Assembly (NCBI RefSeq): GCF_035634895.1 | Contig: NZ_DASQCC010000124.1 | Coordinates: 1-64,000 of the forward strand | Direction of reading: 5' to 3' | Source: Actinophytocola sp035634895 | Lineage (GTDB): Bacteria > Actinomycetota > Actinomycetes > Mycobacteriales > Pseudonocardiaceae | Length of the DNA: 64,000 bases | Translations under genes and position numbers: made by a program | Part shown: one piece after another, positions 23,930 through 32,491 of the stretch | Layout of the letters: each line of letters begins with the position of its first letter | Numbering within the stretch: position 1 is the stretch's first letter | Notes under the pieces: generated by a model | Databases searched by the model: none | The model's input: only the letters and a program-made list of their open reading frames with translations | Told to the model about the DNA's origin: nothing

Positions 23930-24886
23930 TCAGTACTTTCGGTCCGGCAGCGCGGTCTTTGCCTGCTCCTGGGTGAACGTGGTCTCCTCCGTGACCACCC
24001 GCTGCGGCACGTCCTCGCCGGCCACGACCTTCTTCGTCAGGTCCATCAGCTGTGGGCCGAGGAGCGGGTTGCACTCGACGATGTAGTTGATCTCACCGTC
24101 GGCCAGTGCCTGCATGCCGTCGTGCACCGCGTCGATCGTGATGACCTTGATGTCGACGCCGGGCTTCTTGCCGGCCGCCTTGATGGCCTCGAGGGCGCCG
24201 AGGCCCATGTCGTCGTTGTGCGCGAACACCACGTCGATGTCGGGCTGGGACTTGAGGAAGGCCTCCATGACCTGCTTGCCGCCGGAGCGGGTGAAGTCAC
24301 CGGTCTGCGAGGCGACGATCTTGATCTCCGGGTTCGACTTGATCGCGTCCTCGAAGCCCTCCTTGCGGTCGATCGCGGGCGCCGCGCCGGTCGTGCCCTG
24401 CAGCTCGACGACGCTGGTCGGGCCACTGTGGTTGTCCACCAACCACTTTCCGGCCTTCTTGCCCTCCTCGATGAAGTCCGAGCCGAGGAACGTCTTGTAC
24501 AGTGACGTGTCGTCGGAGTCGATGGAGCGGTCGGTGAGGATCACCGGGATGTTCGCGCGCTTGGCCTCCAGCAGGACGTTGTCCCAACCGGTCTCCACCA
24601 CCGGGCTGAACGCGATCACGTCCACCTTCTGCTGGATGTAGGACCGGATCGCCTTGATCTGGTTCTCCTGCTTCTGCTGCGCGTCGGAGAACTTGAGCTC
24701 GATCCCGGCCGACCTCGCGGACTCCTGGATCGACTTGGTGTTCGCGGTTCGCCAACCACTCTCCGCGCCAACCTGCGCGAAGCCCATCGTGGTCTTGCCG
24801 TCGTCCGCGGCCCCACCACCACTGCCACATGCGGTCAACGCTGTCAGCAGGACCGCGACTAAGGCGGTCGTGATCGTCTTACGCAC
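23930..24886 (-). CDS. Sugar ABC transporter substrate-binding lipoprotein (YtfQ-like)
   Basis: 318 residues. Signal peptide with lipobox LTACG; mature type-I binding fold with GFAQVGAESGWRTANTKSIQ, IPVILTDRSID and VVFAHNDDMGLGALEAIK, close to the YtfQ galactofuranose-binding pattern. GTG 24886 is selected because a perfect GGAGG lies 7 bp upstream. First gene of the importer operon; transcribed away from the GH51 gene, with a GTGAACGTTCAC operator in its leader. Ligand likely a furanose released by GH51/GH43. Confidence 0.92.
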   Translation of the reverse strand: MRKTITTALVAVLLTALTACGSGGGAADDGKTTMGFAQVGAESGWRTANTKSIQESARSAGIELKFSDAQQKQENQIKAIRSYIQQKVDVIAFSPVVETGWDNVLLEAKRANIPVILTDRSIDSDDTSLYKTFLGSDFIEEGKKAGKWLVDNHSGPTSVVELQGTTGAAPAIDRKEGFEDAIKSNPEIKIVASQTGDFTRSGGKQVMEAFLKSQPDIDVVFAHNDDMGLGALEAIKAAGKKPGVDIKVITIDAVHDGMQALADGEINYIVECNPLLGPQLMDLTKKVVAGEDVPQRVVTEETTFTQEQAKTALPDRKY

Positions 24887-24936
24887 TGCAAATCCTCCAT
24901 TGGACGGTGCGTGACCCGTGTCACTGGGCCACAAGA

Positions 24937-24948
24937 GTGAACGTTCAC
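24937..24948. promoter_or_regulatory. LacI-type operator GTGAACGTTCAC before ytfQ
   Basis: Perfect 12-bp palindrome with central CG, 51 bp upstream of the ytfQ-like start codon and downstream of a TTGACG -35-like hexamer on the minus strand (24962-24957). The same 12-mer recurs inside the GH51 gene at 25247. The likely binder is the LacI protein at 29184-30215. Confidence 0.75.
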
Positions 24949-24989
24949 AGTGGCCGCGTCAACCCCCCGTGACAACACCGTGTCATCGG

Positions 24990-25018
24990 TTGACACGTAG
25001 GGAGTGTGCGCTTATGTT
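24990..25018 (+). promoter_or_regulatory. Predicted promoter of the GH51-GH43-lacI operon
   Basis: Consensus TTGACA at 24990-24995 and TATGTT at 25013-25018 with an optimal 17-bp spacer. The operator-like GTTAACGCTCAC (25016-25027) overlaps the -10 end and start point, a good repression position. Confidence 0.7.
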
Positions 25019-25027
25019 AACGCTCAC
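25016..25027. promoter_or_regulatory. Imperfect LacI-type operator GTTAACGCTCAC
   Basis: Related to GTGAACGTTCAC (half site GCTCAC/GTTCAC around a central ACG) and overlaps the GH51 promoter start point. Confidence 0.55.
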
Positions 25028-25088
25028 TTTGCGTGTCAGCGTTGACTCCACGGGACGCCTCGGCGCGGGCATGCGGACCGCCTACTCC

Positions 25089-25100
25089 TGAACCGGTTCA
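25089..25100. promoter_or_regulatory. Palindrome TGAACCGGTTCA before GH51
   Basis: Perfect 12-bp palindrome 23 bp before the GH51 ATG, in the transcribed leader. The identical 12-mer occurs at 38790-38801 before the GH5/Dpp operon, suggesting shared control by a LacI-family protein. Confidence 0.65.
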
Positions 25101-25123
25101 CCCCGCAAACCGAGGGAGCGAGC

Positions 25124-27631
25124 ATGTCCCCACTCGCCCGCGTCCGACTCCCTGCCGTGGTCCTGTTCGTGAGCGTTCTCGCCGCACCCGGCGTCGGGCA
25201 GGCCGCCGAACCCGCGGCCGACCTGGACTACACCGTCACCGTCGATGTGAACGTTCACGGCGCCGACATCTCCGACACGATGTATGGCGTCTTCTTCGAG
25301 GACATCAACCGCGCCGCCGACGGCGGCCTGTACGCGGAGCTGGTGCAGAACCGCTCCTTCGAGTACGACCCCGCCGACAACGCCGCCTACACCCCGCTGA
25401 CCGGTTGGGCCCCGAAGGCCGGCGACCCGCGGGTGGTCGACGACGACGGGCGGTTGAACGAGCACAACCGCCGTTACCTGCGCCTGCCGCTGCCGGGCGG
25501 GATCATCAACGCCGGCTACAACGCCGGCATCGACGTGGCGAAGACGAAGAAGTACGACTTCTCCGTGTGGGCACGCACCGACCAGGCCGGCACGCCGCTC
25601 ACGGTCACGCTCACCGACCCCGCCGGCACCCCGCTCGCGGCCCCGCTGAACCTGTCGGTCCGCGGCGCGACCTGGACCCGGTACACGGGCTCGTTCACCG
25701 CCAGGACCGCGAGTGTCACCGGCCGGCTGCTCGTCGAGGGTGGGGGAGCGGGCACGCTCGCGCTCGACATGGTGTCACTGTTCCCGCGCGACACCTACAA
25801 GAACCGGCCGAACGGCATGCGCCGCGACCTCGCCGAGCGGATCGCCGCACTGCACCCGAGGTTCGTGCGCTTCCCCGGTGGCTGCCTCGTCAACACCGGC
25901 AGCATGTACGGCTACGAGGCGCCCGGCTGGGAACGGCGCCGGTCCTACCAGTGGAAGGACACGATCGGCCCGGTCGAGGAGCGCAGCACCAACGCCAACT
26001 TCTGGGGCTACAACCAGTCCTACGGCATCGGCTACTACGAGTACCTCCGGTTCGCCGAGGACATCGGCGCCATGCCGCTGCCGGTCGTGCCCGCGCTCGT
26101 CACCGGCTGCGGCCAGAACCGGGCCACCGACGACCCGGCGCTCCTTCGGCGCCACATCCAGGACACGCTCGACCTCATCGAGTTCGCGAACGGCCCCGCA
26201 GACTCCACGTGGGGCCGCAGGCGGGCCGAGATGGGCCACCCGGCACCGTTCGGGCTCACCCACATCGCGGTCGGCAACGAGGAGAACCTGCCCGACGCGT
26301 ACTTCGCCAACTTCCTGAGTTTCCGCGCGGCGATCAAGGCCCGGTACCCGGGTGTGGTCGTGCTCGGCAACGCCGGCCCTGACGACGCGGGCGCCACGTT
26401 CGCCCGCCTCTGGCAGCTGAACCGGGACGCGGGCGTGGACATGGTCGACGAGCACTACTACAACAGCCCGACCTGGTTCCTCCAGAACAACGAGCGCTAC
26501 GACGCCTACGACCGCAATGGCCCCGAGGTGTTCCTCGGCGAGTACGCCTCGCAGGACAACAAGCTCTACAACGCGCTCGCCGAGGCCACCTACCTGACCG
26601 GCCTGGAGCGCAACGCCGACGTGGTTCGGCTCGCCTCCTACGCGCCCCTGCTGTCCAACGAGGACTACGTGCAGTGGCGGCCGGACCTGATCTGGTTCGA
26701 CAACCACGCGTCGTGGGGCTCGGCGAACTACGAGGTGCAGCGGCTGTTCATGAACAACGTGGGCGACTACGTCGTACCGAGCACCGCCACCGGCACGCCC
26801 TCGCAGGAGGACCAGCCGATCTCCGGTGCGATCGGCCTGTCCACCTGGGGCACGGCCGCGGCCTACGACGACGTCCGGGTGTCCACACCGGACGGAGCGT
26901 CGCTGTTCGCCGACGACTTCTCCGGCACCGACGCCAACTGGACCAACATCGCCGGCCGCGGCTCCTGGGCGGTGACCGGCGGCGCGTACGTCCAGTCCGA
27001 CACCGCCGCGGAGAACACCATGGTCATGGCCGGCGACCCGGCCTGGCGCGACTACGACCTGAACCTCCACGCCACCAAGCTGTCGGGCCGCGAGGGCTTC
27101 CTGGTCGGCTTCGGGGTCAAGGACTCCGGCAACTACTACTGGTGGAACCTCGGCGGCTGGAACAACACCCAGACCGCCGTGGAGAAGGCCGAGGGCGGCG
27201 GCAAGTCCACGCTCATCGCCGACGGCACCGCGATCGAGACGGCTCGCCGGTACGACGTGACGATCCAGATCCGCGGCCGGACCGTCACGCTGCTCCTCGA
27301 CGGCCGGCAGTGGGGCCGGTTCACCGACAGCGAGAAGGCCGAGCCGTTCCGCCAGGTCGTCACTCGGGACAACCGAACAGGCGAACTCGTCGTCAAGGTG
27401 GTGAACGCAGCTGCCACCCCGGCGCGGACGACGGTCCGGCTGAACGGAGCGAACGTAGAACGCGGCGCTCGCGTCACCACGCTCACCGGCGACCGTGACG
27501 ACGTGAACACGCGTTACACGACGCCGGTCACGCCACGGGAGTCCCGCCTGGACGTGGCGAGCACGTTCACATATACGTTCCAGGCGTACTCCGTGACCTT
27601 CTTCCGCATCAAGACCAGGAGCAGCTCGTGA
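25124..27631 (+). CDS. Secreted alpha-L-arabinofuranosidase, GH51 with carbohydrate-binding insert
   Basis: 835 residues. Signal peptide to about residue 28 (GVGQAAEPA). The GH51 barrel carries acid/base Glu386 in VGNEEN and nucleophile Glu473 in EVFLGEYAS. An N-terminal beta-sandwich (about 100-220) precedes the barrel. In the C-terminal beta domain a ~190-residue segment (about 565-750: ADDFSGTDANWTNIAGRGSWAV...LVGFGVKDSGNYYWWNLGGW) looks like a DUF1080/CBM66-type lectin fold. It removes arabinofuranosyl residues from arabinan or arabinoxylan outside the cell. Start ATG follows GAGGGAG. Coupled to the GH43-like gene by GTGA. Confidence 0.92.
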   Translation: MSPLARVRLPAVVLFVSVLAAPGVGQAAEPAADLDYTVTVDVNVHGADISDTMYGVFFEDINRAADGGLYAELVQNRSFEYDPADNAAYTPLTGWAPKAGDPRVVDDDGRLNEHNRRYLRLPLPGGIINAGYNAGIDVAKTKKYDFSVWARTDQAGTPLTVTLTDPAGTPLAAPLNLSVRGATWTRYTGSFTARTASVTGRLLVEGGGAGTLALDMVSLFPRDTYKNRPNGMRRDLAERIAALHPRFVRFPGGCLVNTGSMYGYEAPGWERRRSYQWKDTIGPVEERSTNANFWGYNQSYGIGYYEYLRFAEDIGAMPLPVVPALVTGCGQNRATDDPALLRRHIQDTLDLIEFANGPADSTWGRRRAEMGHPAPFGLTHIAVGNEENLPDAYFANFLSFRAAIKARYPGVVVLGNAGPDDAGATFARLWQLNRDAGVDMVDEHYYNSPTWFLQNNERYDAYDRNGPEVFLGEYASQDNKLYNALAEATYLTGLERNADVVRLASYAPLLSNEDYVQWRPDLIWFDNHASWGSANYEVQRLFMNNVGDYVVPSTATGTPSQEDQPISGAIGLSTWGTAAAYDDVRVSTPDGASLFADDFSGTDANWTNIAGRGSWAVTGGAYVQSDTAAENTMVMAGDPAWRDYDLNLHATKLSGREGFLVGFGVKDSGNYYWWNLGGWNNTQTAVEKAEGGGKSTLIADGTAIETARRYDVTIQIRGRTVTLLLDGRQWGRFTDSEKAEPFRQVVTRDNRTGELVVKVVNAAATPARTTVRLNGANVERGARVTTLTGDRDDVNTRYTTPVTPRESRLDVASTFTYTFQAYSVTFFRIKTRSSS
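25247..25258. promoter_or_regulatory. Intragenic operator GTGAACGTTCAC in GH51
   Basis: Identical to the palindrome at 24937, here 310 bp downstream and encoding VNVH. It uses the rare GTT valine codon. Two such sites could support DNA looping by a tetrameric or two dimeric LacI proteins over both divergent promoters. Confidence 0.6.
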
Positions 27632-29112
27632 GCCTCGACCGCAGGACGGTTTTGCGTGCCGGCGGTGTCGTGGCCACGGCGAGCGTGATACCCATGACGA
27701 CAGGAAGCACCGCACCCGCGGCGACCAGAGGAAAGCACGCGGCGGACCGACCACGGCCCTCGGCCGCCACCACCACCCGCAACCCGCTCGTCGAGCAGCG
27801 GGCGGACCCGTTCGTCACCCGGCCCGTCGACGGCATGTACTACCTGACCGGCTCGGTGCCCGAGTACGACCGGGTCGTCATCCGCGGCGCCACGACGCTC
27901 GACGGCCTGGCCACGGCCCGTGAGCGCACCATCTGGCGCCGCCCGGCCTCCGGCTCGATGGGCGGCTACATCTGGGCGCCCGAGCTGCACCGCGTCGGCG
28001 ACCGCTGGTACGTGTACTTCGCGGCCGGTGACTCCGACGACCCGTTCCGCATCCGCACCTACGTGCTCGAGTCGATCGGCGCCGACCCGAGGAGCACCGG
28101 CTGGCTGCCGCCGAAGCGCATGGTCACCGGTTGGGACTCGTTCACGCTCGACGCGACCACGTTCGAGCACCGCGGGCGAAGATACTTCCTCTGGGCGCAG
28201 AGCGAGCCGGGCATCGCCACCAACACCAACCTCTACATCGCCGAGATGGTCTCGCCGCTGGAGCTCGTCACGCCGGTCGTGCGGATCGCCGTGCCGACGC
28301 TGAGCTGGGAGATCCAGGGGTTCCGGGTGAACGAGGGGCCCGCGGTGCTGATCCGCAACGGGCGCGTGTTCGTCACCTTCTCGGCCAGTGCCACCGACGC
28401 CCGCTACTGCATGGGCCTGCTGTACGCCGACGAGAACGCCAACCTGCTCGACGCGCGGTCGTGGACCAAGGCGCCCGACCCGATCTTCACGACCAACGCC
28501 GAGACCCGCCAGTTCGGGCCGGGCCACAACTCGTTCACGGTCGCGGAGGACGGCACGACGGACGTCCTCGTCTACCACGCCCGCGACTACCGGGACATCA
28601 ACGGCGACCCGCTGTTCGACCCGAACCGGCACACGCGGGTGCAGAAGCTGTTCTGGAACGCCGACGGCACGCCGTCGTTCGGCGTGCCGGTGGGCAAGGG
28701 CGAGACGGTCGTGCGGCTGTCCCCGCTCGACGCGCCCGACTTCGTCGTCCGGCACGCGGAGTTCCGGCTGCGGGTCGAGGGCGAGGTCCCCGAGGTCGCC
28801 GACTCGTGGTTCCGGTTCACGCCAGGGCACCTGGGCGCCGGCACGGTGTCGATCCAGTCGGTCAACTACCCGAACCGGTACGTGTGCTCGGGCGACGGGG
28901 TGCTGCGCATCGAGCAGTTCGTGGAGTCCGACGAGTACGGCACCATCGCCAGTTTCGTCCGCGTGCCCGGGCTCGCGGATCGCTCCGCCGTGTCACTGCG
29001 GTCGCTGGGCGACTCCGGAGCGTATATCGCGCACGAGGCCGGGCGGCTCGTCATCGCCCGACCGGGTAGGGGACGCGCGGAACGTGAGCGTTCTACCTTC
29101 CGAATCAGCTGA
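27628..29112 (+). CDS. Secreted GH43-like arabinofuranosidase with C-terminal AbfB (CBM42-like) domain
   Basis: 494 residues. The N terminus SLDRRTVLRAGGVVATAS is a twin-arginine signal. A five-blade propeller of GH43 type follows: RADPFVTR (candidate catalytic base Asp), SFTLDATTF (pKa-modulating Asp) and VNEGPAVL (candidate acid Glu). The last ~120 residues (SIQSVNYPNRYVCSGDG, ASFVRVPGLADRSAVSLRSL) match the AbfB arabinose-binding beta-trefoil. Substrate would be arabinofuranosyl-containing glycans. GTG overlaps the GH51 stop. A LacI-type site lies near its 3' end, before the regulator gene. Confidence 0.85.
   Translation: MSLDRRTVLRAGGVVATASVIPMTTGSTAPAATRGKHAADRPRPSAATTTRNPLVEQRADPFVTRPVDGMYYLTGSVPEYDRVVIRGATTLDGLATARERTIWRRPASGSMGGYIWAPELHRVGDRWYVYFAAGDSDDPFRIRTYVLESIGADPRSTGWLPPKRMVTGWDSFTLDATTFEHRGRRYFLWAQSEPGIATNTNLYIAEMVSPLELVTPVVRIAVPTLSWEIQGFRVNEGPAVLIRNGRVFVTFSASATDARYCMGLLYADENANLLDARSWTKAPDPIFTTNAETRQFGPGHNSFTVAEDGTTDVLVYHARDYRDINGDPLFDPNRHTRVQKLFWNADGTPSFGVPVGKGETVVRLSPLDAPDFVVRHAEFRLRVEGEVPEVADSWFRFTPGHLGAGTVSIQSVNYPNRYVCSGDGVLRIEQFVESDEYGTIASFVRVPGLADRSAVSLRSLGDSGAYIAHEAGRLVIARPGRGRAERERSTFRIS
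29080..29093. promoter_or_regulatory. Operator-like inverted repeat GAACG-TGAG-CGTTC before lacI
   Basis: Five-bp arms; the overlapping GTGAGCGTTC resembles GTGAACGTTC of the divergent region. It lies in the 3' end of the GH43-like gene about 90 bp before the LacI start, a position suited to autoregulation. Confidence 0.5.
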
Positions 29113-29183
29113 CGGTGGGACACTGGGTAAACACACAGGTCCTGGACGATCAGGACCGACGCGAGCTCGAAGGTAGGTTTCAA

Positions 29184-30215
29184 GTGGACAACCCGATAGT
29201 GGGTAGCAAGGTCTCGCGGGACCCCGCGATGACGGACGTCGCCCGCTTGGCCGGGGTGTCCCATCAGACGGTGTCCCGGGTGTTGAACGGGCATCCGAAC
29301 GTGCGGGAGCAGACGCGGTTACGGGTGCGGGCCGCCATCGAGCAGCTGGGCTACCGGCCCAACAACGCGGCGCGGGCACTCGTCACCGGCAAGTCGCAGC
29401 TGATCGGCGTCATCGCGCAGAACTCGTCGCTGTTCGGGCCGGCCTCGCTGCTCGGCGCGTTCGAGTCGGCCGCAGCGGAGGCGGGCTTCTCGGTGAGCCT
29501 GCGGCGGGTGAAGGTGCTGGACCGCGACTCGATCGCGGCGGCCGTGGAACACCACCGGGACGCGCGGGTGGCCGGCATCGTCGCGATCGCGCCGACCGCG
29601 TCGGCCAACGAGGCGCTCGCCGAGGTGCCGGCTGGCGTGCCGCTGGTGACCGTCGACGGCGACCCGGCACGGGAGAGCCCACTGGTGACCGTGGACCAGT
29701 TCCAGGGGGCGTTCGACGCGACGACCTACCTGCTCGAGTCCGGGCACAAGACGGTGTGGCACGTGTCGGGGCCGCCGGACTGGTTCGACAGTGCCGGCCG
29801 GGTGCAGGGGTGGCGGGCCGCGCTGGCGGAGGCGAGGGTCGAGGAGCCGCCGCTCGTGGCGGCCGACTGGAGTGCCGAGGCGGGCTACAAGGCCGGGCAG
29901 ATGCTGGCCCGGATGCCGGAGTGCACCGCCATCTTCGCGGCGAACGACCACCTGGCGTTGGGGATCCTGCGCGCGATGCACGAGCGGAACCGGGTCGTGC
30001 CGCGGGATGTGAGCGTCATCGGGTTCGACGACGTGCCGGAGGCGGCGTACTTCATACCGCCGTTGACGACCGTGCGACCGGACTTCGACGCGGTGGCTCG
30101 GGAGACGCTCGGGTTGCTGCTGGCTCAGGTCACCGAGGGAGAGGTGGGGGAGATACATCGGACCGTGGCGCCTTCGTTGGTGGTGCGGTCGAGTGTGTTC
30201 GTGGCGGGGAGTTGA
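29184..30215 (+). CDS. LacI family transcriptional regulator (arabinofuranoside operon)
   Basis: About 343 residues. Helix-turn-helix MTDVARLAGVSHQTVSRVLNGHPNV near residues 14-38 and hinge YRPNNAARALVTGKS, followed by a periplasmic-binding-like sensor domain (FAANDHLALGILRAMHE, VIGFDDVPEAAYFIPPLTTV). GTG 29184 is chosen because AAGGTAGG lies 6 bp upstream; longer starts lack a ribosome site. It ends the GH51-GH43 operon and probably represses it and the divergent ytfQ operon through GTGAACGTTCAC-type sites, released by an arabinose-derived sugar. Confidence 0.9.
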   Translation: MDNPIVGSKVSRDPAMTDVARLAGVSHQTVSRVLNGHPNVREQTRLRVRAAIEQLGYRPNNAARALVTGKSQLIGVIAQNSSLFGPASLLGAFESAAAEAGFSVSLRRVKVLDRDSIAAAVEHHRDARVAGIVAIAPTASANEALAEVPAGVPLVTVDGDPARESPLVTVDQFQGAFDATTYLLESGHKTVWHVSGPPDWFDSAGRVQGWRAALAEARVEEPPLVAADWSAEAGYKAGQMLARMPECTAIFAANDHLALGILRAMHERNRVVPRDVSVIGFDDVPEAAYFIPPLTTVRPDFDAVARETLGLLLAQVTEGEVGEIHRTVAPSLVVRSSVFVAGS

Positions 30216-30782
30216 TCCTGCTGCTGGGTTCGTGGCCGGGTGGGCCGGCCGGGGCGGGTGGGGCGGGGTGCGTGGGAGCGGAGGGTTGGTGCCTGGGTTG
30301 GTTGGGCCGCGCGGTTGAGCGGTGTTCGTGGTTGGGCGGAGGGTTGGCAGGCGGGTTGGTTGGTCTGCGTGGTTGGGCGGTGTTCGTGGTTGGGCGGCGG
30401 CTTTTGATGCCTGGGTTGCTACGGCCGCGCGGTTGAGCGGAGTCGGTGGCTGAACGCCGGTCGCGGTCGATGTTCTGGCGGTTGAGCTTCGTGGGGCCTC
30501 GTGCCGGCGCGGGACGCTGCCGACGCCCTTTGGGAACCCTGTGAGGCGTTGAGGCCCTTACAGGGCTCCTCAGCGTGCTCCCGCCCGTGTCCTGGACGCG
30601 CTCCTTCATGGCGTGATGGCAGTGTGCCCACGGCTCTGATGTGGTCAGCGCTGTTCCGGAGAAGTGGCGAAACTTTCGGCGGCCTGCTCGGGAGTCGTCG
30701 GGTCCGGTATGGCCGGTCCGTGGTTGCTTACCGTCCTATGTGCACGTTCACTAACGATCTCCGTTACAAAGCGGACGGCCTC
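30216..30782. repeat. G/T-rich repetitive non-coding region
   Basis: 567 bp without a credible gene. The first ~260 bp are strongly G+T skewed with reiterated GGTTGGGCGG, GTGTTCGTGGTTGGGCGG (about 30320-30340 and 30380-30400) and GCGCGGTTGAGCGG (about 30308 and 30428). At 30538-30568 CCCTGT and ACAGGG flank GAGGCGTTGAGG, a possible hairpin. Half-sites ACGTTCAC (30744-30751) and TAACGATC lie close to araB and may bind the LacI protein. Confidence 0.55.
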
Positions 30783-30810
30783 TTGACGAGCCGGATGTTA
30801 ACGATAACAC
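30783..30810 (+). promoter_or_regulatory. Predicted araB promoter with embedded operator
   Basis: TTGACG (30783-30788) and TAACAC (30805-30810) are 16 bp apart. The near-palindrome GTTAACGATAAC (30797-30808) lies in the spacer and -10. Transcription would start at about 30817-30818, at the araB ATG, predicting a leaderless mRNA; no Shine-Dalgarno precedes the gene. Confidence 0.6.
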
Positions 30811-30817
30811 TCCTCGC

Positions 30818-32491
30818 ATGGCCAACGATCGCGACGACGCGCTGGTGGTGGGCGTCGACTTCGGCACTCTCTCCGGGCGTGCCGTGGTCGTGCGGGTGAG
30901 GGACGGGGTCGAGCTCGGGACCGCCGTGCACGAGTATCGCCACGGGGTCGTCGACCGGACGCTGCCAGGGACCGGTAAGGCCTTGCCGCCGGACTGGGCC
31001 CTGCAGGTGCCGAAGGACTACGTCGACGTACTGCGCACGGCGGTGCCCGAGGCGATCAAGGACGCCGGTGTCAACGCCTCCGACGTGATCGGCATCGGTA
31101 CCGACTTCACCGCCTGCACGATGATCCCGGTGACCGACGACGGCACGCCCCTGTGCGAGCTGCCGGAGTTCGCGGACAACCCGCACGCCTACGTCAAGCT
31201 CTGGAAGCACCACGCCGCCCAGCCGCAAGCCGACCGGATCAACGAGCTCGGCGCGGCCCGCGGCGAGAAGTGGCTGCCCCGGTACGGCGGTCTCATCTCC
31301 TCGGAATGGGAGTTCGCCAAGGGACTCCAGCTGCTCGAAGAGGCCCCCGACCTCTACGCCGCCATGGCCCACTGGGTCGAGGCCGCCGACTGGATCATCT
31401 GGCAGCTCACCGGGAACTACGTCCGCAACGCCTGCACCGCCGGCTACAAGGGCATCTACCAGGACGGCGCCTATCCCTCCGAGGACTTCCTCCGCGAGCT
31501 GCACCCCGACTTCACCGGCTTCGTCCGCGACAAGCTCGACCATCCCATCGGCCAGCTCGGCGACCGTGCCGGTGACCTCAGCAAGCTCGCCGCCTACTGG
31601 ACCGGCCTGCCGGCCGGGATCGCCGTGGCGGTGGGGAACGTCGACGCGCACGTCACCGCACCCGCCGCGCAGGCGGTCGAGCCCGGGCGGCTCGTCGCGA
31701 TCATGGGTACCTCCACCTGCCACGTCCTCAACGGTGCCGACCTCCACGAGGTGCCGGGCATGTGCGGCGTCGTGCAGGGCGGGATCGTCCCGGGGCTCTG
31801 GGGGTACGAGGCGGGACAGAGCGGCGTCGGTGACATCTTCGCGTGGTTCACCGCGAACCAGGTGCCGCCGGAGTACCACGAAGCCGCACGCGCACAAGGC
31901 AAGTCGCTGCACGAGCATCTCACCGACCTCGCCGCGAAGCAGCGGGTCGGCGAGCACGGCCTGCTGGCGCTCGACTGGCACAGCGGCAACCGTTCCGTGC
32001 TCGTCGACCACGAGCTGTCCGGTGTCGTGCTCGGCCAGACCCTTGCCACGAAGCCGGAGGACATCTACCGCGCGCTGTTCGAGGCCACCGCGTTCGGCAC
32101 CCGCATGATCGTGGCGGCGTTCACGGAGTCGGGTGTGCCAGTGACGGAACTGGTCGTCGCGGGCGGGCTCGTCCAGAACGAGCTGCTCATGCAGATCTAC
32201 GCCGACGTCACCAACCTGCCGCTGTCCACCATCGGTTCCGCGCAGGGGCCGGCGCTCGGCTCGGCCATGCACGCCGCCGTCGCGGCGGGCGCCTACCCGG
32301 ACATCCGTGCGGCGGCCGGCGCGATGGGCTCGGTCAACAGCGGGGTGTACCAACCGATCCCGGAGAACGCGGCGGTCTACGACGAGCTCTTCGCCGAGTA
32401 CGCGACGCTGCACGACTACCTCGGCCGGGGCGCCAACGACGTCATGCACAGGCTCAGGGCACTGCGGAACGCCGCGGTGGCGAGCCGATGA
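30818..32491 (+). CDS. araB: L-ribulokinase
   Basis: 557 residues, FGGY carbohydrate kinase. Phosphate-binding GVDFGTLSGRAVVV near the N terminus, GTDFTACTMIPV, and the C-terminal nucleotide fold AGGLVQNELLMQIYADV with GSAMHAAVAAGAY. It phosphorylates L-ribulose at O5 using ATP in L-arabinose catabolism. First gene of araB-araD-araA. ATG start lies directly at the predicted transcription start. Stop overlaps araD (ATGA). Confidence 0.95.
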   Translation: MANDRDDALVVGVDFGTLSGRAVVVRVRDGVELGTAVHEYRHGVVDRTLPGTGKALPPDWALQVPKDYVDVLRTAVPEAIKDAGVNASDVIGIGTDFTACTMIPVTDDGTPLCELPEFADNPHAYVKLWKHHAAQPQADRINELGAARGEKWLPRYGGLISSEWEFAKGLQLLEEAPDLYAAMAHWVEAADWIIWQLTGNYVRNACTAGYKGIYQDGAYPSEDFLRELHPDFTGFVRDKLDHPIGQLGDRAGDLSKLAAYWTGLPAGIAVAVGNVDAHVTAPAAQAVEPGRLVAIMGTSTCHVLNGADLHEVPGMCGVVQGGIVPGLWGYEAGQSGVGDIFAWFTANQVPPEYHEAARAQGKSLHEHLTDLAAKQRVGEHGLLALDWHSGNRSVLVDHELSGVVLGQTLATKPEDIYRALFEATAFGTRMIVAAFTESGVPVTELVVAGGLVQNELLMQIYADVTNLPLSTIGSAQGPALGSAMHAAVAAGAYPDIRAAAGAMGSVNSGVYQPIPENAAVYDELFAEYATLHDYLGRGANDVMHRLRALRNAAVASR

